This document shows positions 35,532-44,555 of a stretch of DNA of 64,000 nt, one piece after another. The stretch is taken from assembly GCF_000719115.1 (NCBI RefSeq), contig NZ_JOEA01000019.1, forward strand, positions 62,001-126,000, in the 5' to 3' direction. Under the pieces are notes generated by a model. The model searched no databases, was not told the DNA's origin, and saw only the letters and a list, made by a program, of their open reading frames with translations. This DNA comes from Lentzea albidocapillata. Its GTDB lineage: Bacteria; Actinomycetota; Actinomycetes; Mycobacteriales; Pseudonocardiaceae. The stretch's first letter is position 1. Each line of letters begins with the position of its first letter. A program made the translations under genes and the position numbers.

Positions 35532-36677
35532 GTGCAGCGGACGCTGTTCAACGAGGATCACGCCGCGTTCCGGGAGTCGGCGAAGGCGTTCGTCGAGCGC
35601 ACGATCACGCCGAACGTCGAGAAGTTCATCGAGCAGCGGGTGATCGACCGGGACGTGTGGCTGGAAGCCGGTCGTCAGGGCCTGCTGGGCCTCGAGATCC
35701 CCGAGGAGTACGGCGGCAGCGGCGCGAACGACTACCGCTTCAACACGGTGTTCGCCGAGGAGCTCTGCCGGGTCAACGCCGCGGTCGCCTCGTCGCTGGG
35801 CATCCACGGTGACGTCGTCGCGCCGTACCTCGTCGACCTGTGCACCGAGGAGCAGAAGCAGCGCTGGCTGCCCGGCATGTGCACCGGCGAGATCAAGACC
35901 GGCATCGCGATGACCGAGCCGTCCGGCGGCTCCGACCTCGCCGCGCTGAAGACCAACGCCGTCCGTGACGGTGACGACTGGATCCTCAACGGCTCCAAGA
36001 CGTTCATCACCAACGGCTACACCGCCGACATGATCGTCGTCGCGGCCCGCACCGACCCGTCCAAGGGCGCGCGCGGCATCACGCTGTTCGCCGTCGAGGA
36101 CGGCATGCCCGGCTTCGAGCGCGGCCGCAAGCTCGACAAGGTCGGCCAGCACCCGTCCGACACCGCGGAGCTGTTCTTCTCCGACGTGCGGCTCTCCGCC
36201 GAGCACATGATCGGCGACGAGGGCCAGGGCTTCATCTACATGATGGAACGCCTGCCGCAGGAGCGGATCGGCGGCGCCATCTCGAACCTGGCGCACGCGC
36301 AGGGCGTCTTCGACGAGACGCTGGAGTACGTCAAGGAGCGCAAGGCCTTCGGCCAGGCGATCGGCAAGTTCCAGCACAACAAGTTCCTGCTCGCGGAGCT
36401 GCGCACCAAGCTGGACGTCTCGCAGGCCTTCATCGACACGCTGACGATGCAGCACGTTCGTGGCGAACTGAGCTCGGTCGAGGCGGCACAGGCGAAGTAC
36501 TGGAGCGCCGACATCGAGAACGAGGTCATCGACGCCTGCGTGCAGCTGCACGGCGGCTACGGCTACATGACCGAGTACCGCGTCGCCCGCGCGTGGATGG
36601 ACGCCCGCGTCACGAAGATCTGGGCGGGATCCAACGAGATCATGAAGGAACTCATCGGCCGCGACCTGGGCCTGTAG
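35532..36677 (+). CDS. Acyl-CoA dehydrogenase
   Basis: 381 residues from the GTG at 35532, which has GGAGG five bases upstream; the ATG at 35520 overlaps the operator and lacks a usable site. MTEPSGGSDLAALKT and LNGSKTFITNG bind FAD/substrate; QLHGGYGYMTEYRVARAWMD and the terminal region hold the usual catalytic Glu environment (GSNEIMKELIGRDLG). It introduces the alpha-beta double bond in beta-oxidation. First gene of an operon with thiolase and SDR (10-bp then 1-nt-overlap spacing). Confidence 0.9.
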   Translation: MQRTLFNEDHAAFRESAKAFVERTITPNVEKFIEQRVIDRDVWLEAGRQGLLGLEIPEEYGGSGANDYRFNTVFAEELCRVNAAVASSLGIHGDVVAPYLVDLCTEEQKQRWLPGMCTGEIKTGIAMTEPSGGSDLAALKTNAVRDGDDWILNGSKTFITNGYTADMIVVAARTDPSKGARGITLFAVEDGMPGFERGRKLDKVGQHPSDTAELFFSDVRLSAEHMIGDEGQGFIYMMERLPQERIGGAISNLAHAQGVFDETLEYVKERKAFGQAIGKFQHNKFLLAELRTKLDVSQAFIDTLTMQHVRGELSSVEAAQAKYWSADIENEVIDACVQLHGGYGYMTEYRVARAWMDARVTKIWAGSNEIMKELIGRDLGL

Positions 36678-36687
36678 GAGGTTTTCC

Positions 36688-37884
36688 ATGGCTGAGGCAG
36701 TCATCGTCTCCACGGCCCGGTCGCCGATCGGCCGTGCCCGCAAGGGTTCTCTCGTCTCGCTGCGGCCGGACGACCTGGCCGCTCAGGTGATCTCGGCGGC
36801 GCTGGGCGACATCCCGGCGTCCGAGATCACCGACCTGCACCTCGGTTGTGCCGAGCCGCAGGACGAGCACGGCCAGAACATCGCGCGCCGCGTTGCCGTG
36901 CAGCTGGGCCACGACAACCTGCCCGGCACGACGGTCAACCGGTTCTGCGCGTCGTCCGTGCAGACCGCGCGGATGGCCTTCCACGCCATCAAGGCCGGGG
37001 AGGGCACCGGGTTCATCTCGGCCGGCGTCGAGTGCGTCTCCCGGTACATGCACTCGGGTGCGCCCTCGTTCAACCCGCTGTTCGACGAAGCTCAGCAGCG
37101 GACCCAGGACACGGCCGCGTCCAACGCCCCGTGGACCGACCCGCGGCTCGACGGCAAGCTGCCCGACTACTACATCGCGATGGGCCAGACGGCCGAGAAC
37201 GTCGCGACGCAGATGGGCATCTCGCGGCACGACCAGGACGAGTTCGGAGTCCGTTCGCAGAACCTCGCGGAGAAGTCGATCGCGGACGGGTTCTTCGCCC
37301 GCGAGATCACACCGGTCACCCTGCCCGACGGCACCGTCGTCTCGACGGACGACGGACCGCGCGCGGGTGTCACCTACGAAGCCGTCTCCCAGCTGAAGCC
37401 GTCGTTCCGGCCCGAGGGCACCATCACGGCGGGCAACTGCTGTCCCCTGAACGACGGCGCGGCCGCCGTGGTGATCATGAGCGCCGTGCGGGCCCGCGAA
37501 CTGGGCCTGACCCCGTTGGCGCGCATCGTGTCCACGGGCGTCTCCGGCCTGTCGCCGGAGATCATGGGCCTCGGCCCCGTCGACGCCACGAAGCAGGCGC
37601 TCGGCCACGCCGGTCTGTCCATTTCGGACATCGACCTGGTGGAGATCAACGAGGCGTTCGCGGTCCAGGTGCTCGGTTCGCAGCGCGCGCTGGGCATCGA
37701 CATCGACAAGCTGAACGTGCACGGCGGCGCGATCGCGCTGGGCCACCCGTTCGGCTCGACCGGTGCGCGGATCATGACGACGCTGATCAACGGCATGCAG
37801 GCCCGCGACGCCCAGTTCGGCCTGGAGACGATGTGCGTCGGTGGCGGTCAGGGCATGGCGATCATCCTGGAAAGGCTTTCGTAG
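36688..37884 (+). CDS. Thiolase (acetyl-CoA acyltransferase)
   Basis: 398 residues. Nucleophile Cys in NRFCASSVQTARMA (about residue 90), His in NVHGGAIALGHPFGSTGARI, and second Cys in MCVGGGQGMAI. Degradative thiolase pattern rather than biosynthetic cannot be fixed by eye, but the operon (acyl-CoA dehydrogenase upstream, SDR downstream) argues for chain cleavage in beta-oxidation. AGGAGG-type site precedes the ATG. The stop overlaps the next start (TAGTG). Confidence 0.9.
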   Translation: MAEAVIVSTARSPIGRARKGSLVSLRPDDLAAQVISAALGDIPASEITDLHLGCAEPQDEHGQNIARRVAVQLGHDNLPGTTVNRFCASSVQTARMAFHAIKAGEGTGFISAGVECVSRYMHSGAPSFNPLFDEAQQRTQDTAASNAPWTDPRLDGKLPDYYIAMGQTAENVATQMGISRHDQDEFGVRSQNLAEKSIADGFFAREITPVTLPDGTVVSTDDGPRAGVTYEAVSQLKPSFRPEGTITAGNCCPLNDGAAAVVIMSAVRARELGLTPLARIVSTGVSGLSPEIMGLGPVDATKQALGHAGLSISDIDLVEINEAFAVQVLGSQRALGIDIDKLNVHGGAIALGHPFGSTGARIMTTLINGMQARDAQFGLETMCVGGGQGMAIILERLS

Positions 37885-38642
37885 TGGGAATTCTGGACAA
37901 GTTCCGCCTCGACGGGAAGGTCGCGATCGTCACCGGCGCGTCCTCGGGTCTCGGCGTCGCGTTCGCCAAGGGACTCGCGGAGGCGGGCGCGGACGTCGTG
38001 CTCGCGGCTCGTCGCGCGGACAGGCTGAAGGACACGGCCGCACTGGTCGAGTCGGCCGGACGACGCGCGCTGGTCGTGCAGGCGGACGTGTCGAAGCCGG
38101 AGGACTGCCGTGAGGTCGCTCGTGCGGCGGCGGAGTTCGGCACGGTGGCGGTGCTCGTGAACAACGCCGGTGTGGCGTCGGCGGTACCGGCGTCGCGCGA
38201 GACGCCGGAGGAGTTCCGCAGCGTCATGGACGTGAACCTCAACGGCGCCTACTGGATGGCTCAGGCCGCTGCCTCCGTCATGAAGTCCGGCGGCTCGATC
38301 ATCAACATCTCCAGCGTGCTGGGCCTCGTGACCGGCGGTATTCCCCAGGCCGCGTACTCGGCGTCCAAGGCGGGACTTCTCGGCCTGACGCGGGATCTGG
38401 CGCAGCAGTGGACCGGGCGCAAGGGCATTCGCGTCAACGCGATCTGCCCCGGTTTCTTCGAGTCGGAGATGACCGACCAGTACCCGCCGGGGTACCTCGA
38501 GAAGATGCAGGCGGCGCTGCCCGCCGGTCGCATCGGTGATCCCGAGGAACTTGCCGCCGCCGTGGTCTTCCTGGCCTCCCCCGCGGGCGGTTACGTTACT
38601 GGCGAGACGCTCGTCGTCGACGGTGGTGCCGTGATCGTCTGA
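37884..38642 (+). CDS. SDR family oxidoreductase (3-hydroxyacyl-CoA type)
   Basis: 252 residues. GTG at 37884 shares its G with the thiolase stop. TGASSGLG cofactor loop, NNAGVAS, catalytic Ser in NISSVLGLV, YSASKAGLLG. Probably the hydroxyacyl-CoA dehydrogenase of this operon by context. Last gene of the acyl-CoA dehydrogenase-thiolase-SDR unit. Confidence 0.86.
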   Translation: MGILDKFRLDGKVAIVTGASSGLGVAFAKGLAEAGADVVLAARRADRLKDTAALVESAGRRALVVQADVSKPEDCREVARAAAEFGTVAVLVNNAGVASAVPASRETPEEFRSVMDVNLNGAYWMAQAAASVMKSGGSIINISSVLGLVTGGIPQAAYSASKAGLLGLTRDLAQQWTGRKGIRVNAICPGFFESEMTDQYPPGYLEKMQAALPAGRIGDPEELAAAVVFLASPAGGYVTGETLVVDGGAVIV

Positions 38643-38656
38643 CTCCAGGGGGAGCC

Positions 38657-39778
38657 GTGCGGGAGCCCGAGTTCAAGGTCGTGGACCCGCGAAGACGGTT
38701 CCTGCTGTGGTTCGTCCCGCCGCTGGCGGTGTTCGTGACCGGGCTGGTGGTGTTGCTCGTTTCGGGGCACATCACCGGCCCGTTCCGCTCTGTGACGGTG
38801 GTGCGGGCGCTGTTCGCCTCCAAGCGCGACTTCTTCCAGGACGAGCAGGTCAAGCGCATCCTGATGGCGCGCGGCTACCAGGTGCACGTGACGCCGATCG
38901 GCTCGCGCGACCTGGCGGACAAGCCGGACCTCGACTCGTACCACTTCGTGTTCCCGTCGGGGCACGTGGCGAACGAGCACGTGAAGTCGCGCCGGGCGGG
39001 CAAGCACGTCGTGCCGTACCGGCCCTTCTTCACCCCGGTCGTGCTCGCCACGTTCCGCGAGCACGCCGAGGCACTGGTGCGGGCGAGGGTCGCGACGGCG
39101 CATGACCAAGGTGCGCAACCGCTCTACTACAACCTCGACATGGCCGAGTTCACGAAGCTGTCGGCGTGGAGGTGGAGCGACTACGGCCTAAGCAACGGCA
39201 ACCGGGTCATCGCGCAGTCGCCGGACCCCTGCAAGGCCTACTCGGGCGCGACGCTCGTCGGATTCGTCGCCACGGCTTTCGGTGACGATCCGCCGCAAAC
39301 CGTAGAAGCGGCGGAAGAGCTGGCGCGGAAGGTCAAGCCGTTCGTCGACGCGCAGGGGCAGGCCGGTGAGGACATGGCCCCGAAGTACTTCGTGCCGGAG
39401 GGCCGCACGCACGCCGTCATCGCGGTGATCTACGAGCACCAGTACATCGCCTATCAGTTGCGGCAGAAGAGCATCGACACCGAACGCGTGCTGCTCTACC
39501 CGACGAAGCAGCACCAGAGCACACCCGAGCTGATCTCGTTCACGCCGGAGGGCGACCGGATCGGTGAGCTGATGATGAACGACCCGGACCTGCGCCGGCG
39601 CGCGGTCGAGCTGGGTTTCCACTCGCTGGGCTGGAACGGGGAGACAGGCAACGACTTCGGCAGCTACATCGCCGGCCGCGGGCTGCCCGAACCGCCCGCC
39701 GGTGAGGCGGGCAGGGTGCAGCTGCCCAAGGCGGAGCTGTTCGAGCGGATGCTCGACGTCGTAGGCGAGTGCAAGTGA
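38657..39778 (+). CDS. Membrane-anchored substrate-binding-protein-like protein
   Basis: 373 residues with one N-terminal membrane anchor (about 14-36). The extracytoplasmic part resembles type-2 periplasmic binding proteins: VVRALFASKRDFFQDEQVKRI at the start, YHFVFPSGHVANEHV, and a C-terminal YEHQYIAYQL then VLLYPTKQH and EGDRIGELMMNDPDL, patterns I recall from actinobacterial substrate-binding domain proteins found beside VWA proteins. No ABC transporter is encoded nearby, so transport is doubtful and a sensing or binding role is possible. 4-nt overlap with the VWA lipoprotein gene. Confidence 0.65.
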   Translation: MREPEFKVVDPRRRFLLWFVPPLAVFVTGLVVLLVSGHITGPFRSVTVVRALFASKRDFFQDEQVKRILMARGYQVHVTPIGSRDLADKPDLDSYHFVFPSGHVANEHVKSRRAGKHVVPYRPFFTPVVLATFREHAEALVRARVATAHDQGAQPLYYNLDMAEFTKLSAWRWSDYGLSNGNRVIAQSPDPCKAYSGATLVGFVATAFGDDPPQTVEAAEELARKVKPFVDAQGQAGEDMAPKYFVPEGRTHAVIAVIYEHQYIAYQLRQKSIDTERVLLYPTKQHQSTPELISFTPEGDRIGELMMNDPDLRRRAVELGFHSLGWNGETGNDFGSYIAGRGLPEPPAGEAGRVQLPKAELFERMLDVVGECK

Positions 39779-41202
39779 AGGTGCTGGCGGCAGTTCTGCT
39801 GCTTCTGCTGGCGGCGTGCACGTCGAGCACGCCGCCGCCGGTCCGGTTGAAGATGCTGGCGAGCACGGAACTGGCCGACCTCGGACCTGTGCTGGCGGAG
39901 CTCCGGCGTGCCACCGGGGTCGAGCTGGCGGTCGAGCACCGCGGCACGGTCGAGGCCAGCAGGTCGCTCGCCGGGTTCGACCTGGCGTGGTTGTCCACCG
40001 CCAGGTTCCTGCGGCTGGCGGGTGCCGAGCCGGAGCTGGCGTCGAGCGTCATGACGTCCCCGGTGGTGCTCGGCGTAAAGCGCGGCAGCCGGGCCGTGCT
40101 GGGCGAGCGGCCGACGTGGGCGGACATCGCGGACCGAGCCGCGCTGGGCCAGTTCCGGTACGGCATGGCCGATCCGCGCGTGTCCGGCGGTGGCATGGCC
40201 GCGTTGATCGGCGTCGCGACGGCGGCCGCGGGCACCGGAGCGCCGTTACGGCCCGAGGACGTGAGTTGCGACCGTCTGCAGGGGTTCCTTGCGGGGCGGG
40301 CGTTCGACGCGCCCGACCCTGTCACCGAGTTCGTCCGCCGGTCCGATGTGGACGGACTCGTCGCGCACGAGTCGGAGCTGTTGTCCTTGAACGCTTCCGG
40401 ACGTGTGTCCGAACCGCTGGAGATCGTCTACCCGCGCGACGGCATCGTGCTGTCGGACTACCCGCTGATGCTCGTCGACCCGGCGCACCGGGACGCGTAC
40501 GACCGCGTCGTGGAGTGGCTGAGGTCGCCTGCCGCGCAGCAGATGATCGCCGACCGCACCTGGCGCCGTCCCGTCGAACCCTCCGTGACGCGCAACGAAA
40601 AGCTGCGAGCCGACCTCGGTACCGCGCTCTACTTCCCGGACAGCTCCGAGGTGATCGACCGGCTGCTGCTCTTCCACGACCGCGCGGGCGAAGGCCGGCA
40701 GGTGGTCTTCGTGCTGGACTACTCGACGTCGATGGCCGGTGCTCGCCTCGCCGGGCTGCGGGAGGCGTTCGCGTCGCTCAACGGGTTCGACCGCTTCTAC
40801 GTCGGGGAGACCGTGACGATCATCCGGTTCGCGGGCACCGTGCTGGAGGAGCGTTCGATCACCGTGCGCGGTCGCGAGGACCTCGACGCGTTGCTGGCCG
40901 TCGTCGCGTCCGAGGACCTGCGCGACAACACCGCGATCTGGGCGGCCCTGGAGCGCGCGTTGCAGTTGGCTCGAGGCGAGACGGCGGTGGTGCTGATGAC
41001 GGACGGCGAGAACAACGCGGGCCCGTCGGTGGACGAGTTCCTGAGGGTCGGCAGGGGAGAGGTGCCGGTGTTTCCGATCCGGTTCGGCGAGGCCTCCACG
41101 GCGGAACTGGACCGAGTGGCGCAGGCGAGCGGCGGCCGTCTGGTCGAGGCCGGCGCGAAATCGTTGCTGGAGGCGGTGAGAGAGATCCGTGGCTGTCGAT
41201 AG
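39775..41202 (+). CDS. Lipoprotein with substrate-binding-like domain fused to VWA
   Basis: 475 residues from the GTG at 39775 (GTGA overlap with the previous gene). Signal peptide VKVLAAVLLLLLAAC with lipobox LAAC. Residues about 25-300 resemble a type-2 solute-binding domain (VRLKMLASTELADL, FDLAWLSTARFLRL, YPRDGIVLSDYPLMLVD). Residues about 308-475 form a von Willebrand A domain with MIDAS DYSTSM (Asp315, Ser317, Ser319) and later VLMTDGENNAGPS. Same architecture as the proteins called substrate-binding and VWA domain-containing; function unknown. Confidence 0.82.
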   Translation: MKVLAAVLLLLLAACTSSTPPPVRLKMLASTELADLGPVLAELRRATGVELAVEHRGTVEASRSLAGFDLAWLSTARFLRLAGAEPELASSVMTSPVVLGVKRGSRAVLGERPTWADIADRAALGQFRYGMADPRVSGGGMAALIGVATAAAGTGAPLRPEDVSCDRLQGFLAGRAFDAPDPVTEFVRRSDVDGLVAHESELLSLNASGRVSEPLEIVYPRDGIVLSDYPLMLVDPAHRDAYDRVVEWLRSPAAQQMIADRTWRRPVEPSVTRNEKLRADLGTALYFPDSSEVIDRLLLFHDRAGEGRQVVFVLDYSTSMAGARLAGLREAFASLNGFDRFYVGETVTIIRFAGTVLEERSITVRGREDLDALLAVVASEDLRDNTAIWAALERALQLARGETAVVLMTDGENNAGPSVDEFLRVGRGEVPVFPIRFGEASTAELDRVAQASGGRLVEAGAKSLLEAVREIRGCR

Positions 41203-41896
41203 AGCGCTCTGGTGGTCCGTCTCGTGGGGCTGGATCCTGCTGTGGTCGGCGACGCTGATCGCACTGGTCGTGGTCGTCGTGCTCGCCTGGCGGTGGATGC
41301 GCCGCCGCGACCAGGGACCCGAGGTGCCCGGACTGCTGTTCTACGTGCACGGCCAGCGGATGATCAACCTCTGCAAGGTCGGCCGCTACGACGACGCCGT
41401 CACCCGGCAGTTCGTCAAGCAGATCACCGTCACCAAGAACGGCAAGCTGCAGGTCGGCCCCAGCGAGTTCGGCATCGGCGTCGACGGCTCGGTGGTAGAG
41501 CAGAACACCGACACCTACGAGAAACCGGCCACCGAGATCGACGTCATCGGCGTCGTCCTGGCGGGCCTGCGCGCAGGCCACGGCGTGGTCGAAGTCGACC
41601 TGACGACCGCCACGATCAGGGCAGACGAGGCGTGGCGACGAGGAAGAGCCCGGCGCCTCAACGACATCCGCGACTACGTGTCGCTGCATGGCCGGTTCGA
41701 GGTCGGCGACGGCGACGACCCGGCGGTGCTGCTGGCGCCGGTCGGCACGCACCGGGTGCGCGTGGAGTGCGACCGCGCGAGCCTGCGCGACACGTTGCCG
41801 CCGGGCCAGTTCAACGCCCGCTGCCTGGGCAAGGTCCAGTCGTGGAACGCCGCGACCGGTGAGATCGTGGTCCTGCCGGTGGTCGTTTTTCGGTAG
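41189..41896 (+). CDS. Hypothetical membrane-anchored protein, third member of the SBP/VWA cluster
   Basis: 235 residues, GTG at 41189 lying 14 nt inside the VWA gene, so translation is linked. One membrane span (about 10-36, WILLWSATLIALVVVVVLAW) then a basic stop-transfer RRRD. The remaining 190 residues are soluble, with LLFYVHGQRMINLCKVGRYDDAV and two similar-sized beta-rich parts; no known family recognised. By the positive-inside rule the C-terminal part is probably cytoplasmic. Likely partner of the two preceding proteins. Confidence 0.72.
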   Translation: MAVDRALWWSVSWGWILLWSATLIALVVVVVLAWRWMRRRDQGPEVPGLLFYVHGQRMINLCKVGRYDDAVTRQFVKQITVTKNGKLQVGPSEFGIGVDGSVVEQNTDTYEKPATEIDVIGVVLAGLRAGHGVVEVDLTTATIRADEAWRRGRARRLNDIRDYVSLHGRFEVGDGDDPAVLLAPVGTHRVRVECDRASLRDTLPPGQFNARCLGKVQSWNAATGEIVVLPVVVFR

Positions 41897-41918
41897 ACGG
41901 GCGGGGGACGATCAGCAC

Positions 41919-42461
41919 GTGATCGCATTGGACGAGGTGCTGGTGGTCGACGTGGAGTCGACGTGCTGGGAGGGCGCACCGCCTCCCGGTGAGGTCTCGG
42001 AGATCATCGAGATCGGGATCTGCCCGGTCACGGTGGCGTCCGGGATCCGGGGTGAGCGGCGGTCAGTGCTGGTAGCACCGTCGCGGTCGTCGGTCAGCCC
42101 TTTCTGCACCGAGCTGACGACGCTGACCGCCGACCAGGTCGCCGGCGGGGTCTCGTTCGCCGAGGCGTGTGCGGTCCTGCGCAAGGAGTTCCGGTCGGAC
42201 CGCCGGGTGTGGGCCTCGTACGGTGACTACGACCGGAAGATGTTCGAACGGCAGTGCGCCGACTTCGGGGTCCGGTACCCGTTCGGGCCGCGGCACATCA
42301 ACGTGAAGACGTTGTTCGCGCTGGTGCACGCCCTGCCGCGGGAGGTCGGGATGGCCGAGGCGGTGCGGCTCGCCGGGCAGAGGCTCGACGGCACGCACCA
42401 CCGCGGTCACGACGACGCCCACAACATCGCGGGCTTGCTGGCCGGGCTGCTCAGAAGGTGA
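41919..42461 (+). CDS. DEDDh 3'-5' exonuclease family protein
   Basis: 180 residues from the GTG at 41919. The exonuclease motifs are visible: ExoI VVDVESTCW (Asp, Glu), ExoII SYGDYDRKMFERQC (Asp), ExoIII THHRGHDDAHNIAGLL (His, Asp). This is the short RNase T/KapD-like group acting on 3' ends of RNA or DNA. It begins 22 bp after the cluster above and overlaps the convergent DUF2855 gene by 11 nt. Substrate not indicated. Confidence 0.85.
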   Translation: MIALDEVLVVDVESTCWEGAPPPGEVSEIIEIGICPVTVASGIRGERRSVLVAPSRSSVSPFCTELTTLTADQVAGGVSFAEACAVLRKEFRSDRRVWASYGDYDRKMFERQCADFGVRYPFGPRHINVKTLFALVHALPREVGMAEAVRLAGQRLDGTHHRGHDDAHNIAGLLAGLLRR

Positions 42462-43497
42462 TCACGTCCGCGCTGTCCGGTTTCGCCCTGCCGGCCAGCA
42501 CGGCCTGCCACACGCCGACCAACTCCTCCGGCCCGCTGTGCTGCACCACGGCGACCCACTCACCGGCCTGAGCGGTGAACCCCCGCCAGGCCTCGCCGAA
42601 GCGCTGAGCCAGGCCCTCGGAACCCCAGTCGGCGGTGCGCTTGCGCAGCTGATCCGGGGCGAAGAAGAACTCGGAGCGCACATCCTGCGAGGCGGCCTGG
42701 TGTGTGAGTCCGATCGAGATGTCCTTGACCAGGTCGGAGCCGAGCCGGTCGTGCAGCGCCGACCGCACCTCGTCCGACCCGCTGAAGTCCAGGTACACCG
42801 AAGGTTCGACGTCCACCGAAGCGTCGTAGGGGAGCACGGTGTCGTAGAGGCCCAGGCCCTTGGTGAACTCCACGTTGCGGGCCGAAGTCAGGCCCACGAC
42901 CCGCACACCGGCGCCGCGAAGGCGTTGCGCGGTGCCGAACGCGGTCTTGCTGGACGCCGAGGAGATCACGACGGTGCGGGCGCCGTGGAAGTCGTTGTCC
43001 ACCAGCCGGTCGGCCAGCAGGAACGACGTGAGGAACAGCGGCCGGTACAGCACCTGGAGGTCTTCCAGCCGCTCGTCGTAGGCGGGGTCCTGGGTGGTGA
43101 CGAGGTAGCTGTTGTAGACGGCGGGCAGCTCGGCGCGGTGGTCGCTCGCGTCGACGAAACCGGCCGAGGTCAGCCTGGGGCGCACGACGAGGTGGCTGGC
43201 CATCGGCAGGTAGCCGTAGACGCGGGTGCCGGCGGGCAGAGCGTCCACTGTGGATTCGACGACGTCGGCGAGGCCCCACAGCGGGATCACGCCCTGGCCG
43301 GGGCCGCCGGCCGGGAAGAAGTTCCAGTAGCCGATCATGTCGCCGATCACGCCGTAGGTGACGTTGTTGGCGGTGAGCCCCACCCGGCTGACGCGCAGGA
43401 GCATTTCGCCGTCGGCCAGGGCGGGGAGTTCGTCGTGCAACACTTCGGTTTTGGTGAGGTCGTCGCGGTCGGCGACAACGGTCCAGCGGCTGATCAT
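42451..43497 (-). CDS. DUF2855 family protein (MDR-like)
   Basis: 348 residues. The N-terminal LRVSRVGLTANNVTYGVIGDMIGYWNFFP region is diagnostic of DUF2855; the middle TVVISSASSKTAFGTAQRL looks like a modified Rossmann motif, so the protein is related to medium-chain dehydrogenases but lacks standard cofactor glycines. Function unknown. ATG at 43497, divergent from a TetR gene 38 bp away, which suggests that regulator controls it. Confidence 0.86.
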   Translation of the reverse strand: MISRWTVVADRDDLTKTEVLHDELPALADGEMLLRVSRVGLTANNVTYGVIGDMIGYWNFFPAGGPGQGVIPLWGLADVVESTVDALPAGTRVYGYLPMASHLVVRPRLTSAGFVDASDHRAELPAVYNSYLVTTQDPAYDERLEDLQVLYRPLFLTSFLLADRLVDNDFHGARTVVISSASSKTAFGTAQRLRGAGVRVVGLTSARNVEFTKGLGLYDTVLPYDASVDVEPSVYLDFSGSDEVRSALHDRLGSDLVKDISIGLTHQAASQDVRSEFFFAPDQLRKRTADWGSEGLAQRFGEAWRGFTAQAGEWVAVVQHSGPEELVGVWQAVLAGRAKPDSADVITF

Positions 43498-43535
43498 TGC
43501 CTGGATTCTCCTTGGTCGGGAGGTACGCTCCGGTC

Positions 43536-44111
43536 GTGACCGTGCCTGAAAGACTGATCGACGCCGCCACCCGCCTGTTCGCGGACAAGGGGTACGAGCG
43601 CGTCGCCGTGCAGGAGATCGTGGAGCACGCCGGTGTCACCAAAGGCGCGATGTACCACTACTTCGGGTCGAAGGACGACCTGCTGCACGAGATCTACGGG
43701 CGGTTGCTGCGCTTGCAGACCGAACACCTGGAGAAGATCGCGTCGAGCACCGGCCCGGTCGCCGAGCGGCTGCGCGAGGCCGCGATCGACGTGATCGTCA
43801 CGAGCGTCGACGACTTCGACGCCGCCAAGGTGTTCTTCCGCTCGATGAACCACCTCTCGGAAGAGAAGCAGCGGGAGGTCCGGGCGGAGCGGCGGCGCTA
43901 CCACGAGAAGTTCCGCGGCCTGATCGAGGAGGGGCAGCGGAACGGGACGTTCCGCGACGACGTGCCCGCCGACGTCGCCACGTACTACTTCTTCGGGTCG
44001 TTGCACCAGCTCGGCACGTGGTACCGCCCGGACGGGGACATCCCGGCCGGGCGGCTGGCGGAGCACTACGCGGACCTGCTGATCCACAGCCTCACGGCAC
44101 GATCACGCTGA
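43536..44111 (+). CDS. TetR/AcrR family regulator
   Basis: 191 residues from GTG 43536. HTH: LIDAATRLFADKGYERVAVQ and EIVEHAGVTKGAMYHYFGSK, the strict TetR consensus. A small palindrome CGGTC-GT-GACCG (43531-43542) covers the start codon, a plausible autoregulatory site. Divergent from DUF2855 and convergent with the MaoC gene (20-nt overlap). Ligand unknown. Confidence 0.85.
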   Translation: MTVPERLIDAATRLFADKGYERVAVQEIVEHAGVTKGAMYHYFGSKDDLLHEIYGRLLRLQTEHLEKIASSTGPVAERLREAAIDVIVTSVDDFDAAKVFFRSMNHLSEEKQREVRAERRRYHEKFRGLIEEGQRNGTFRDDVPADVATYYFFGSLHQLGTWYRPDGDIPAGRLAEHYADLLIHSLTARSR

Positions 44112-44544
44112 CGATCTCGGCGACGCACGCGGGCTTGTCGCTGCCCTCGATCTCGATGACGACCTTGGTCACGAGCTGCTTGCCCAGCGCGATGTCCGTG
44201 ACGTCCAGCAGTTCGACCCCGCCGCGCACCCTGGCGCCGACCAGTACCGGCTGCGGGAAGCGGACCTTGTTGCTGCCGTAGTTCACGCCCATCTTGATGT
44301 TCTTGACGGTGTAGACGTCCCGCACCAGGTACGGCACCAGCGACAACGTCAGGTAGCCGTGGGCCACAGGTCCGCCGAATGGACCTTTCTTCGCCTTCTC
44401 GACGTCGATGTGGATCCACTGGTGGTCCAGCGTCGCGTCGGCGAACAGGTTGACCTGCTCCTGCGTGACCTCGTGCCACTCGCCGAACCCGAGGTGCTCG
44501 CCCTTGGCGGCGACCAGCTCGTCGATGCTCTCGAAAGCGCGCAT
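44092..44544 (-). CDS. MaoC family enoyl-CoA hydratase/dehydratase
   Basis: 150 residues, single hot-dog domain. FADATLDHQWIHIDVEKA contains the catalytic Asp-x-x-x-x-His motif and GGPVAHGYLTLSLV is the MaoC signature. Hydrates enoyl-CoA, complementing the hydroxyacyl dehydrogenase encoded 11 bp upstream. ATG at 44544. Part of the operon headed by the SDR with the 45338 palindrome. Confidence 0.88.
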   Translation of the reverse strand: MRAFESIDELVAAKGEHLGFGEWHEVTQEQVNLFADATLDHQWIHIDVEKAKKGPFGGPVAHGYLTLSLVPYLVRDVYTVKNIKMGVNYGSNKVRFPQPVLVGARVRGGVELLDVTDIALGKQLVTKVVIEIEGSDKPACVAEIVSVIVP

Positions 44545-44555
44545 GGTGGGAGCCC

